64,000 nucleotides of DNA from CAZADA01 sp964526675 (GTDB lineage Bacteria > Pseudomonadota > Alphaproteobacteria > Caulobacterales > Maricaulaceae), in contig CAZGLY010000011.1 of assembly GCA_964526675.1 (NCBI GenBank), positions 9,962 through 73,961 on the forward strand. The letters are read 5' to 3'. The position numbers and the translations under genes were made by a program. Shown piece by piece: positions 1-7,275 of the stretch (positions within the stretch are counted from its first letter, which is position 1; each line of letters starts with the position of its first letter). The notes beneath the pieces are model-generated. The model saw nothing but the letters and a program-made list of their open reading frames with translations, was not told where the DNA came from and made no database searches.

Positions 1-5
1 TTCAT
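1..5 (-). CDS. First codon of a gene downstream of envC, cut by the window edge
   Basis: On the minus strand an ATG lies at 5..3, preceded by AGGAG with an 8-nt spacer, 38 nt after the stop of the envC-like gene. This is a well-formed translation start, but only the first codon is inside the window. In many alphaproteobacteria the gene after rlmH and envC is a carboxy-terminal processing protease (S41 family). That identity is inferred from gene order alone; nothing in the sequence shown proves it. Confidence 0.4.
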
Positions 6-42
6 GCCGCGTCTCCTGTGTGGATCACCCCGTGACGGTTGA

Positions 43-1281
43 TCACGTCCAATCTTCCCGCAGCCAGGGCGCGGGATTCACCGACTGACCGTGTTTGCGG
101 ATCTCTAAATAAAGTTCTCGCTCCCGACCGTCCGTCGCCTGCGACATTTCGCCCAGCGGTTCCCCGGCGACCACGGAGGTGCTGGCGCGCGCGTGCAATT
201 CGCCAAATCCAACCATCACGATATAGTAGCCATCGCCGACATCCAGGATCAAGAGCCGCCCATAGTTAGGGAAAGGCGCCGCGAACATCACCGTTCCATC
301 GTAAGGGGCCACGATTTGCGCGCCAGGGGCGACGACCCAGGCGACGCCTTCGGTAAGCGCGCCACGGCCTTCACGGTAGCCGCGCACCATCTGGCCAAGG
401 GCTGGCGGGGCGAGCGCTCCGCGCGCGTGTGCGAAGCCGGACGCCGGCGCGGTGACCGCTGGGCGGGCGGCGACGTTTGGGGCGGGGCTGCCGCGAAGAG
501 CGGGCGGCGGCGTGGTCGCCTGCGGTTTCGCGCGCGGCGCCAGGGGCGCGGCGTCGCGTTCCAGACGATCAATCAGTTCGCGCACATTTCCCGCCTCGCG
601 CGCCAGCGCGGCGGCGCGCGCCGCCGCACGGTCGGCGTCGCCCCGCACCCGGCGTTCAAGGGCGGCCTTGCGGTCCAAGAGGGCGAGGGTCTCTGCGCGA
701 CGCGCGGCCAGGGCCGCTTCGGCGTCCGCGACGGCGGTGCGCGCGTCCGCGGAGGCTTCGCGCAAGCCGCGCAAGGCGTCGATGCGCGCCTTGAGGTCTT
801 CGGCTCGGGCGTCGAGCGCCGGCGCCGCCTCCGCCAGCAAAAGTGCGGCGCGCGCCGCGGCGGCGGCGTCGCTGGGGCGGGTCGCCAGCGCTGGCGGATC
901 CGCGCGGGCCGCGCGCTGCAACGCTCCGAGGATTTCGCTGAGGGCGCGGCGCTGACGGGCCAGTTCGTCCGCCAGCGCGGTCTCTTCCTGGGCCAGCGTC
1001 GCGGCGCGGTCGCGCGCGACTTGGGTCAGACGCTCCTGGCGCGAGCGGGCCTTGCCGGCGACAACCAGATCCGCCCGAAGCGCAGCGATTTCCGCCGCCA
1101 GAGCGTCGGCTTCTCGGCGCAAGCGTTCGCTTTCGGCGGAGCGCGCGGCGCTGGCGGCGACCAAGTCGTCAGCGTGAGCTGGGCGCAGCACCTGCTGCTG
1201 GCGCGCGTGCGCGAGCGGCGCCGCGAGGGTGCAGCAGGCCGCCACGACCGCACTGGCGATGAGTCCGCGGGCGCGGCGCAT
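43..1281 (-). CDS. EnvC-like murein hydrolase activator (degenerate LytM/M23 domain)
   Basis: Predicted periplasmic protein of 412 residues. It has a short Arg-rich N-terminus and an Ala-rich signal peptide ending near APLAHA, a long Ala/Arg/Glu-rich coiled coil, a Pro/Ala-rich linker and a C-terminal LytM (M23) domain starting near APYDGTVMFAAP. The metal-binding residues of active M23 enzymes look replaced: the HGDG-type segment reads DVGDGYYIVMVG, and the HxH strand reads YLEIRKHG. This matches EnvC-type proteins, which activate amidases during daughter-cell separation and do not cleave peptidoglycan themselves. ATG at 1281 is chosen because the signal peptide begins there; in-frame upstream codons would add an unrelated basic stretch. 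It follows rlmH in the usual alphaproteobacterial order. The fold is clear; the amidase partner is unknown. Confidence 0.85.
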   Translation of the reverse strand: MRRARGLIASAVVAACCTLAAPLAHARQQQVLRPAHADDLVAASAARSAESERLRREADALAAEIAALRADLVVAGKARSRQERLTQVARDRAATLAQEETALADELARQRRALSEILGALQRAARADPPALATRPSDAAAAARAALLLAEAAPALDARAEDLKARIDALRGLREASADARTAVADAEAALAARRAETLALLDRKAALERRVRGDADRAAARAAALAREAGNVRELIDRLERDAAPLAPRAKPQATTPPPALRGSPAPNVAARPAVTAPASGFAHARGALAPPALGQMVRGYREGRGALTEGVAWVVAPGAQIVAPYDGTVMFAAPFPNYGRLLILDVGDGYYIVMVGFGELHARASTSVVAGEPLGEMSQATDGRERELYLEIRKHGQSVNPAPWLREDWT

Positions 1282-1428
1282 GAACAGTCCCCCAGTTCCC
1301 AGATCCCAGGAGCAATCTCGATTGATTCTCCCGCTGACACGTTGTGTTCGAGCTCGGGGCGCGCGTGCGCGCCGCCGCGGCGACGTTCCCGCTCGGCACT
1401 CAGGGCGCACGGTTGTCCCATCCCCGCC

Positions 1429-1893
1429 TCAGTCGCGGTGGTAGGGGACATGAGTTAACAAGGTGCAAGCGCGGTAGAGCTGTTCTGCGGCCATCACCCG
1501 CACAAGGTTGTGAGGCCATGTCGCGCGCCCGAAGTTCACAACGCGATCCGCGCGCTGGCGCAGCGCGTCGTCCACGCCGTCCGCCCCGCCGATCAGCACC
1601 GCCGCTTCCGGGACGCCTTCATCGCGCCAGCGGGCAAGCAGCGCCGCCAAGTCCCGCGAGGAGAGGTCGTCGCCGCGTTCGTCCAGGAGGATGATCTTCG
1701 CGCCGGGGGCGCAGGCGCGTTGCAGCGCCGTGCTCGCGGCCGCGCGGTCGTCCGCGGCCGACACCTCGTGCGCCCTTACGTCGCGCAGGCCGGCGGGCCG
1801 AGCCAGAGCGGCGGCGCGGCGGACATAATCATCCGTGAGCGTTCGTTCCGGGCCAGCGCGCAGCTTGCCGACGGGCATCAGCGTTACGCGCAC
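1429..1893 (-). CDS. rlmH: 23S rRNA (pseudouridine1915-N3)-methyltransferase RlmH
   Basis: SPOUT-class methyltransferase of 154 residues that methylates pseudouridine 1915 in helix 69 of 23S rRNA, using S-adenosylmethionine on the assembled ribosome. Visible hallmarks are the N-terminal MPVGKL strand, the ILLDERG segment, the knot glycines in VLIGGADG, and the conserved C-terminus LTHVPYHRD. Family proteins are about 155 residues, so it is full length. The start is GTG at 1893; an ATG five codons later would remove the first beta strand. It lies about 50 nt after rsfS, and both act on the large subunit, in the conserved rsfS-rlmH order. Confidence 0.95.
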   Translation of the reverse strand: MRVTLMPVGKLRAGPERTLTDDYVRRAAALARPAGLRDVRAHEVSAADDRAAASTALQRACAPGAKIILLDERGDDLSSRDLAALLARWRDEGVPEAAVLIGGADGVDDALRQRADRVVNFGRATWPHNLVRVMAAEQLYRACTLLTHVPYHRD

Positions 1894-1942
1894 TGCGGTT
1901 GCGCCCTAAGCGCGCTGCGGAGCCGACGCCAACGCCATCTGC

Positions 1943-2319
1943 TCACACTAGGGCGCGGGCGGTGTCGGCGTCGGCCTCCCACAACCGTTCGAGATTGTAA
2001 AACTCGCGCACCTCGGGACGGAACAAATGGACGACCAGGTCGCCGGCGTCGATCAACACCCAGTCGGCCGCGGCCAAACCTTCGACCCGCACATTCTTTG
2101 CGCCGGCGTCCTTCACGCGCCGCAGCACGTGATCGGCGATGGCGCTGACATGCCGTTGGGACCGGCCGCTGGCGATGATCATGATGTCGGTCACGGACGA
2201 CTTGCCGGCGAGATCGATCTCGACCACCTCCTCGGCTTTGTCGTCATGCAGGCTGGTGAGGACAATGTCGCGCAGCGCCGCGGCGGCGGCGCGATCCTCA
2301 GAGGGCGGGGTCGACGCGG
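1943..2319 (-). CDS. rsfS: Ribosomal silencing factor RsfS, 5' end lost in assembly gap
   Basis: The readable part encodes 124 residues covering the whole conserved RsfS (Iojap/DUF143) domain, with the signatures DDKAEEV, DIMIIASGRSQRHV, DWVLIDAGD and REFYNLERLW. RsfS binds L14 of the 50S subunit and blocks subunit joining when nutrients are scarce. The N-terminus runs into the 100-N gap at 2320-2419. Readable sequence beyond the gap (2420-2473) stays open in one frame and contains a GGGAGG motif near 2458-2463, but since the gap is probably an arbitrary length, neither frame nor start can be fixed. It sits between egtD upstream and rlmH downstream. Confidence 0.9.
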
Positions 2320-2419
2320 NNNNNNNNNNNNNNNNNNNNNNNNNNNNNNNNNNNNNNNNNNNNNNNNNNNNNNNNNNNNNNNNNNNNNNNNNNNNNNNNN
2401 NNNNNNNNNNNNNNNNNNN
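2320..2419. other. Assembly gap of 100 N
   Basis: Exactly 100 N, the conventional placeholder for a scaffold join of unknown length. It interrupts the 5' end of rsfS. Sequence on both sides is compatible with one transcription unit (egtD, rsfS, rlmH), but continuity is assumed, not shown. Confidence 0.99.
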
Positions 2420-2547
2420 GGGGCCGTTGGCCGAAGAGACGGCGGTCAGAGCTGTGTTCCTCCCAAGCGTCAAAACCGCGAGAACGCTAGCACGCGTCGC
2501 CTCCCCCCGTCACGCCCCGCTGACCGGGGGAGGCTGGCGCTCGCCGC

Positions 2548-3549
2548 TTAGGCCGCGTCAAACAAGGAGACGCTGAAGAAAGCCTGCGGGTCAGTCCACG
2601 TGCGGCGAAGGGCGAAGCCCGCCGCCGCGCCAAGCGCCTCCAATCCCGCTTCGTCGAACTTGTAGGAGTTTTCGGTGTGGATGGTTTCGCCCGCCGTCAT
2701 TTCGAAGGGGCGGCCCGCGACGTGGAACGTTTGGTCGCGCAAGCTTTCGATGTGCATCTCCACGCGGGCAAGGCCGTCATTGTAGCGCGCGCGGTGGCGG
2801 AACGCGGTGGTGTCGAGGTCGCCGTCAAGTTCGCGATTGATGCGCGTCAACAGGTTGAGGTTGAACTGGGCGGTCACGCCGGCGGCGTCGTCATAGGCGG
2901 CCTCAAGCCGAGCGGCGTCCTTTTTCAGATCCGCGCCGAGCACCAGGAGATCGCCGGGACGCGCCAGCGTCCGGGCCGCCGCCAGCACGGAACGCGCGGC
3001 GTCCGGTTCAAAGTTCCCGATCGTTGAGCCGGGGAAGAAGATCACCCGCCTATGGGCGTCGCGAAAGTGCCGCTCCTGCAAACCCATGGGTTGGGTGAAG
3101 TCGCCACACACGGCTCCGACTTCGAGATCGGGATAGGCCTCCGCGATGGTTTCGGCCGCCCGCAGCAAGTGCTCTCGGCTGATGTCCTGCGCGACGTAGA
3201 GCGCCGGGCGGTCGAGGGCGTCGAGCAGCAGCCGAATTTTGATGCTGGAGCCCGAGCCCGGCTCGATCACGGCGGCTTGGGGGCCGGCGGCCTCCGCGAT
3301 GGCGCCCGCGACGTCCCGCAGGATCCCGATTTCCGTGCGTGTCGGATAGTACTCCGGCGCGTCGCAGATGGCGTCGAACAGAGCCGATCCCGCTTCGTCA
3401 TAGAGGTATTTTGGCGAGGTGCGCTTTGGCGTTTGGCTGAGCGCCTCCACCATGTCGGCGCGGAAATCGCCCAGAGTCGGTTCATGGTCGACAAAAAAGG
3501 ACAGCGCGTGTTCAGCCGCAGTCACGCGGTTGGCGTGCTTAGAAGACAT
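2548..3549 (-). CDS. egtD: EgtD-type L-histidine N-alpha-methyltransferase
   Basis: 333-residue SAM-dependent methyltransferase of the EgtD family (formerly DUF2260), which trimethylates histidine to hercynine, the first step of ergothioneine synthesis. Family hallmarks in order: SPKYLYDEAGSALFDAI near the N-terminus, YYPTRTE, the SAM loop EPGSGSSIK, FFPGSTIGNF, GADLKKD and TENSYKF near the C-terminus. Length matches the family (about 320-330). The ATG at 3549 follows an AAAGG motif. It is inserted between nadD (37 nt upstream) and rsfS, which are normally adjacent. No egtB sulfoxide synthase is visible in this window, although egtB and egtD are often neighbours, so the pathway must be completed elsewhere, or the enzyme makes hercynine only. 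EgtD membership is clear; ergothioneine production is inference. Confidence 0.88.
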   Translation of the reverse strand: MSSKHANRVTAAEHALSFFVDHEPTLGDFRADMVEALSQTPKRTSPKYLYDEAGSALFDAICDAPEYYPTRTEIGILRDVAGAIAEAAGPQAAVIEPGSGSSIKIRLLLDALDRPALYVAQDISREHLLRAAETIAEAYPDLEVGAVCGDFTQPMGLQERHFRDAHRRVIFFPGSTIGNFEPDAARSVLAAARTLARPGDLLVLGADLKKDAARLEAAYDDAAGVTAQFNLNLLTRINRELDGDLDTTAFRHRARYNDGLARVEMHIESLRDQTFHVAGRPFEMTAGETIHTENSYKFDEAGLEALGAAAGFALRRTWTDPQAFFSVSLFDAA

Positions 3550-3586
3550 ACAAAAACCTTTGGAATTTCTTTGGGGGGATTGGGGA

Positions 3587-4204
3587 TCACGCGCGGCCCA
3601 AGCGGGCGCGCAGCTCCGTCGAGGAGGCGGAGTTGAGCCTCGCAGTCAGGTATACCCAGGCTGGCGGCGGGATTTCAACCAGGCGTTTGGCGTGGTTCTC
3701 CGGCTGGCGGGCGTGGGCGTAGGCTTGCGCCGCCGGCGACAGCGTGGCGCGGGACAGCGCGTTTCGCGGCGTGTTTTGCGGGCGGGCGATCACCGCGATC
3801 GGGGTCGTGTCCATAATTTCACGCCAGCCCCGCCAACGATGGAAGCCCGCGAGATTGTCGCCGCCCATGATCCACACGAGCCGTACGCCCGGCAGGCGCG
3901 CGCGCAGCGCGCGCAACGTGTCGGCGGTGTAGCGCGCCCCGAGCCGCGCTTCGACGTCGGTCACCACCATGCGGGGCTCATCCGCCAGCCGCCGTGCGGC
4001 CGCCATGCGGACGGCGTGGTCGTCTGCGGATCCCGGAGGCTTCAGCGGATTCTGCGGGGAGACCAGCCACCACACGCGATCCAGAGCCAGCCGCGTCAAC
4101 GCCGTGCGCGCAACGTGCAGGTGCCCTTCATGCGGCGGATCGAAGGAGCCGCCGAAGACACCGACGCGCAGCCCCGGCGGCGCGTACTCGGAGGTGAGCG
4201 CCAT
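3587..4204 (-). CDS. nadD: Nicotinate-nucleotide adenylyltransferase
   Basis: 205-residue nucleotidyltransferase that adenylates nicotinate mononucleotide to deamido-NAD in NAD biosynthesis. The N-terminus carries VGVFGGSFDPPHEGHL, containing the (H/T)xGH nucleotide-binding motif; WLVSPQNPLK and the late SSTELR complete the family pattern. Length is normal. It lies 32 nt downstream of obgE. In most alphaproteobacteria proB and proA lie between obgE and nadD; both are absent here. Start ATG at 4204. Confidence 0.95.
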   Translation of the reverse strand: MALTSEYAPPGLRVGVFGGSFDPPHEGHLHVARTALTRLALDRVWWLVSPQNPLKPPGSADDHAVRMAAARRLADEPRMVVTDVEARLGARYTADTLRALRARLPGVRLVWIMGGDNLAGFHRWRGWREIMDTTPIAVIARPQNTPRNALSRATLSPAAQAYAHARQPENHAKRLVEIPPPAWVYLTARLNSASSTELRARLGRA

Positions 4205-4236
4205 GCGAGCTTACCGTTGGTGCTTGGTCGTGGCGG

Positions 4237-5295
4237 TCATGCCGGCGACCAGCCCGCCGTTTCTGACGTTGAGGCGGCCCGCGCTTCAGCGTCCCGAGCG
4301 GCGCGCTCCTCCTGCACCGCGCTCCAGGCGGCGAACAGCAACGCGCGCACATGCCCGCCCGTCGCGCCGGAGATGGCGTGCACCGGTTCGCCGCTGGCGG
4401 CCTCCAGCGCGGCGCGGCGGCTTGTTTGCTCCTCGGGCGTTAGGGCGTCGATCTTGTTGAGCGCCACAAGCTCGCGACGCGCGGCGAGGTCGGAATCGTA
4501 CGCCGCGAGCTCGCCACGGATCACGCGGTAGGCCTCGGCCGGATCGTCTTGGGTTCCGTCCACGACATGGATCAGGACGGCCGTGCGCTCGACGTGTCCC
4601 AAAAACCGGGCGCCAAGGCCCGCGCCGTCGCTCGCGCCTTCAATCAAGCCCGGGATGTCGGCGATAACGAACCGCGCCTCGGCGCTGAGATCCACAACGC
4701 CCAGATGAGGGTTGAGCGTGGTGAAAGGGTAGGCCGCGACCTTGGGCGTCGCCGCCGACGCCGCTCGCAGCAGCGTCGACTTCCCGGCGTTGGGCAAGCC
4801 GACGAGTCCCACGTCCGCGATCAGCTTCAGGCGCAGCCATAGCCACCGTTCTTCGCCCGGCTCGCCCGCGTTGGCGCGTCGCGGCGCGCGGTTTGTGGAG
4901 GACTTGAAGCGCAGATTGCCCCAACCGCCTGAGCCTCCCTTCGCCAAGAGCGCGCGGTCGCCGGGGCGCGTGAGATCCGCCAGAAGGGTGGCCTGATCCT
5001 CATCCAACACTTGCGTGCCGGCCGGCACTTTCAGCGTCACGTCCGCGCCGCCGGCGCCGGCGCGCGCGCGGCCCATGCCGTGGCCGCCGGTTTTGCCTTT
5101 GAAGTGCTGGCGGTAACGGTAGTCGATCAGGGTGTTCAGGCCGTCGACCGCCTCGATCCAGACGTCGCCGCCATCGCCGCCGTCGCCGCCGTCGGGCCCG
5201 CCGAACTCGACATACTTTTCGCGCCGGAACGACACGCAGCCCGCCCCGCCGTCGCCGGAACGCACATAGATTTTCGCCTGATCCAGAAACTTCAT
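4237..5295 (-). CDS. obgE: Obg-family GTPase ObgE/CgtA
   Basis: GTPase of 352 residues involved in 50S assembly and growth control. The glycine-rich Obg fold occupies about residues 1-158 (MKFLDQAKIYV, FGGPDGGDGGDGG, GKTGGHGMG, GGWGN). The G domain follows, with GLPNAGKST (G1), the TTLNPHLG switch region, DIPGLIEGA (G3) and ALNKID (G4). ATG at 5295 is chosen because Obg proteins begin exactly at MKFLDQAKI; in-frame upstream codons add unrelated residues. Downstream is nadD. The ribosomal genes rplU-rpmA that usually precede obgE are not here; a divergent methyltransferase starts 166 nt away. A terminator-shaped hairpin lies in the upstream region at 5383-5404. Confidence 0.96.
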   Translation of the reverse strand: MKFLDQAKIYVRSGDGGAGCVSFRREKYVEFGGPDGGDGGDGGDVWIEAVDGLNTLIDYRYRQHFKGKTGGHGMGRARAGAGGADVTLKVPAGTQVLDEDQATLLADLTRPGDRALLAKGGSGGWGNLRFKSSTNRAPRRANAGEPGEERWLWLRLKLIADVGLVGLPNAGKSTLLRAASAATPKVAAYPFTTLNPHLGVVDLSAEARFVIADIPGLIEGASDGAGLGARFLGHVERTAVLIHVVDGTQDDPAEAYRVIRGELAAYDSDLAARRELVALNKIDALTPEEQTSRRAALEAASGEPVHAISGATGGHVRALLFAAWSAVQEERAARDAEARAASTSETAGWSPA

Positions 5296-5382
5296 GATCC
5301 GAAGGAAAGCGTTTGCGCCGGGTGCGTCAAGCGCGGGTCGCCACCACGTCGCGTCCTCGGCGGCGTCCACCCGCGGTCGTCG

Positions 5383-5404
5383 AAAAAAACCTCGTCAGAC
5401 GAGG
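5383..5404 (-). terminator. Intrinsic-terminator-shaped hairpin upstream of obgE
   Basis: Read on the minus strand, the stem CCTCGTC/GACGAGG is followed directly by seven T (5389..5383). It lies 88 nt upstream of the obgE start, between two divergent genes, so no minus-strand gene ends just before it. It could be an attenuator within the obgE leader, a remnant terminator of a lost upstream gene, or a block on antisense transcription from the neighbouring methyltransferase gene. The stem is short but the U tract is perfect. Confidence 0.5.
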
Positions 5405-5461
5405 GACTTGGCGCCATCGTGCCCGCGGGCGCCGCGCGTCGCACGCGAAGGGAGGGCCGCC

Positions 5462-6526
5462 ATGACGGACATCAACGAAGACACGCTCAACGCGTTCATC
5501 GGCAAAATGCTGGGCGATTTGGGCGGGGCCAACAGTGTGGCGACCGTGCGCCTTGGCGTGAAGCTCGGCCTGTTCGACGCCGTCCACGCCCATGGCCCGC
5601 TCACGGCTGAGGCGTTGGCGCAGACGGCCGGCGGCCTTGCGCCGCGCTATGTGCGCGAATGGTGCCTCGCTCAAGCCGCCAACGGCTATGTGACGTATGA
5701 TCCGCAGGCGGAGACTTTCGCCCTGTCGCCAGAGCAGGCGATGGTGTTTGGGATCAAGGACAGCCCCGTCTATTTGGCGCACGCCTTTGACGTCGCGGCG
5801 GCGATGATTGAGGGCCAGGACAAAGTCGAACACGCGTTTCGCACCGGCGACGGCGTGCGCTGGGGCGACAGCGCGGGCTGCTTGTTTTGCGCGGTCGGCG
5901 CGTTTTTCCGCCCCGGCTATGTGAACAACATTGTCCAGAACTGGCTGCCCGCTTTAGACGGCGTTGAGCCCAGACTCCAAGCCGGCGCGAAAGTGGCCGA
6001 TGTCGGCTGCGGGGTCGGCTTCTCCACGATTTTGATGGCGAAGGCGTTCCCCAAGAGCACGTTCATTGGCTTTGACTTCCATCAAGCCTCCATTGACGCC
6101 GCCCGCGGCCACGCCGAGGATCACGGCGTGGCTGACCGCGTGCGCTTTGACCTCGCCCACGCCAAGGAGATCAGCGAGGGCGACTTCGATTTGATCACCA
6201 CGTTCGACTGCCTGCATGACATGGGCGACCCACGCGGATGCTCCGCGCATATGCGCACGATCCTAAAGGATGACGGCGTGTGGATGGTTGTCGAGCCGAT
6301 CGCCGGCGACCGGCCCGTCGACAATCTCAATCCCGTGGGCCGTCTCTATTACAACGCCTCGACAATGATTTGCGTGCCGACCTCCCTCGATCAAGAAGTC
6401 GCTGAGGGCCTTGGCGCTCAAGCGGGACAGGACGTGCTGACGGATGTTATTATGTCCGGCGGCTTTGGACAGGTGCGCCGCGCGACGGAGACGCCGTTCA
6501 ACATGGTGCTGGAAGCGCGCGGCTAA
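5462..6526 (+). CDS. Class I SAM-dependent methyltransferase with N-terminal winged-helix domain
   Basis: 354 residues. The N-terminal ~90 residues look like the winged-helix dimerisation domain of Rv2258c-like methyltransferases (VRLGVKLGLFDAV, LTAEALAQ, PRYVREWCLAQAANGYV). The C-terminal half is a Rossmann methyltransferase with VADVGCGVGFSTI as the SAM motif and FDLITTFDCLHDMGDP as the strand-4 region. The GGGAGG ribosome site 6 nt before ATG 5462 fixes the start. The substrate is unknown; relatives act on small molecules. It is divergent from obgE and convergent with the metallopeptidase gene that follows. Confidence 0.8.
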   Translation: MTDINEDTLNAFIGKMLGDLGGANSVATVRLGVKLGLFDAVHAHGPLTAEALAQTAGGLAPRYVREWCLAQAANGYVTYDPQAETFALSPEQAMVFGIKDSPVYLAHAFDVAAAMIEGQDKVEHAFRTGDGVRWGDSAGCLFCAVGAFFRPGYVNNIVQNWLPALDGVEPRLQAGAKVADVGCGVGFSTILMAKAFPKSTFIGFDFHQASIDAARGHAEDHGVADRVRFDLAHAKEISEGDFDLITTFDCLHDMGDPRGCSAHMRTILKDDGVWMVVEPIAGDRPVDNLNPVGRLYYNASTMICVPTSLDQEVAEGLGAQAGQDVLTDVIMSGGFGQVRRATETPFNMVLEARG

Positions 6527-6550
6527 CGCACGCCGGTCCCGACGGCGGCT

Positions 6551-7243
6551 TCACGCCAGCAGGCGCTCCAACTCCTGTTGGCGGGGACGCCAGTCTGGCG
6601 CGACCGCGTCGAGCAGGGCGTAGAAGCGCCGGCTGTGGTCGGCGTGGACCAAATGGCAAAGTTCGTGCGCGATCACCGCGTCGACGCAGCCGATTGGCGC
6701 GCGAATCAGGGCGCGGTTGAGGGTGATGCGGCCGCTTTGGCGGCAATTGCCCCAGCTGCGGGTCATGTCGCGCAGGACCAGGTGTGGCCGCGGCACGCCG
6801 AAACGATCCGCAAGCGGCAGGTGCGCATCGAAACGCTCGGCGAGCACCTCTCCGGCGCGCCGACGGTACCAACGGCGCAGCAGGATCCGCACCCGCTCGC
6901 GGTCGTGGGGATCGGGCGTGTCGATGTGAAGCGCGTCATCGCCGAGGGTGACGGTTTCGCGGGCGTTCTCGCTGATGGACAGCGGATAAGCCTGGCCGAG
7001 ATAGAGGTGCTCTTCGCCGGCGATGTGTTGCTTTGGCGCGCTCGGCGGTCCGAGCGCGGCGAACTCACGTTGCTTCTTGGCGATCCAGCCGGCTTTCTCC
7101 GTCACCACCCGTTCAATCAGCGCATCCGGGGCGCGCAACGGGGCGCGGACGTGAACCGCGCCGTCGCGGTGGACGGCGATGCTGATGGTGCGCCGACGGC
7201 TGCGCACAACGGTGTGGGCGGGGCTGACGCGTGGCGCGGTCAT
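6551..7243 (-). CDS. YgjP/DUF45-type zinc metallopeptidase
   Basis: 230-residue cytoplasmic protein of the DUF45 (YgjP) family. The zinc site is in VIAHELCHLVHADHSRRFY, an HExxH-type helix with a third ligand a few residues later. The upstream GNCRQSGRITLNRALIRAP segment is also conserved in the family. Length is typical (about 230-240). It starts 33 nt downstream of the RND pump gene on the same strand and is probably cotranscribed with it. YgjP-like proteins have no well-established substrate, so a link to the pump is only positional. Confidence 0.8.
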   Translation of the reverse strand: MTAPRVSPAHTVVRSRRRTISIAVHRDGAVHVRAPLRAPDALIERVVTEKAGWIAKKQREFAALGPPSAPKQHIAGEEHLYLGQAYPLSISENARETVTLGDDALHIDTPDPHDRERVRILLRRWYRRRAGEVLAERFDAHLPLADRFGVPRPHLVLRDMTRSWGNCRQSGRITLNRALIRAPIGCVDAVIAHELCHLVHADHSRRFYALLDAVAPDWRPRQQELERLLA

Positions 7244-7275
7244 GGGGCCTGTCTATCCGCGTGCGCGGAGGCGGC

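Noticed and set aside
193..1458. 421-residue plus-strand open frame opposite the envC-like gene
   Set aside because: Ala/Arg/Gly-rich with no ribosome site; complement of a coiled coil.
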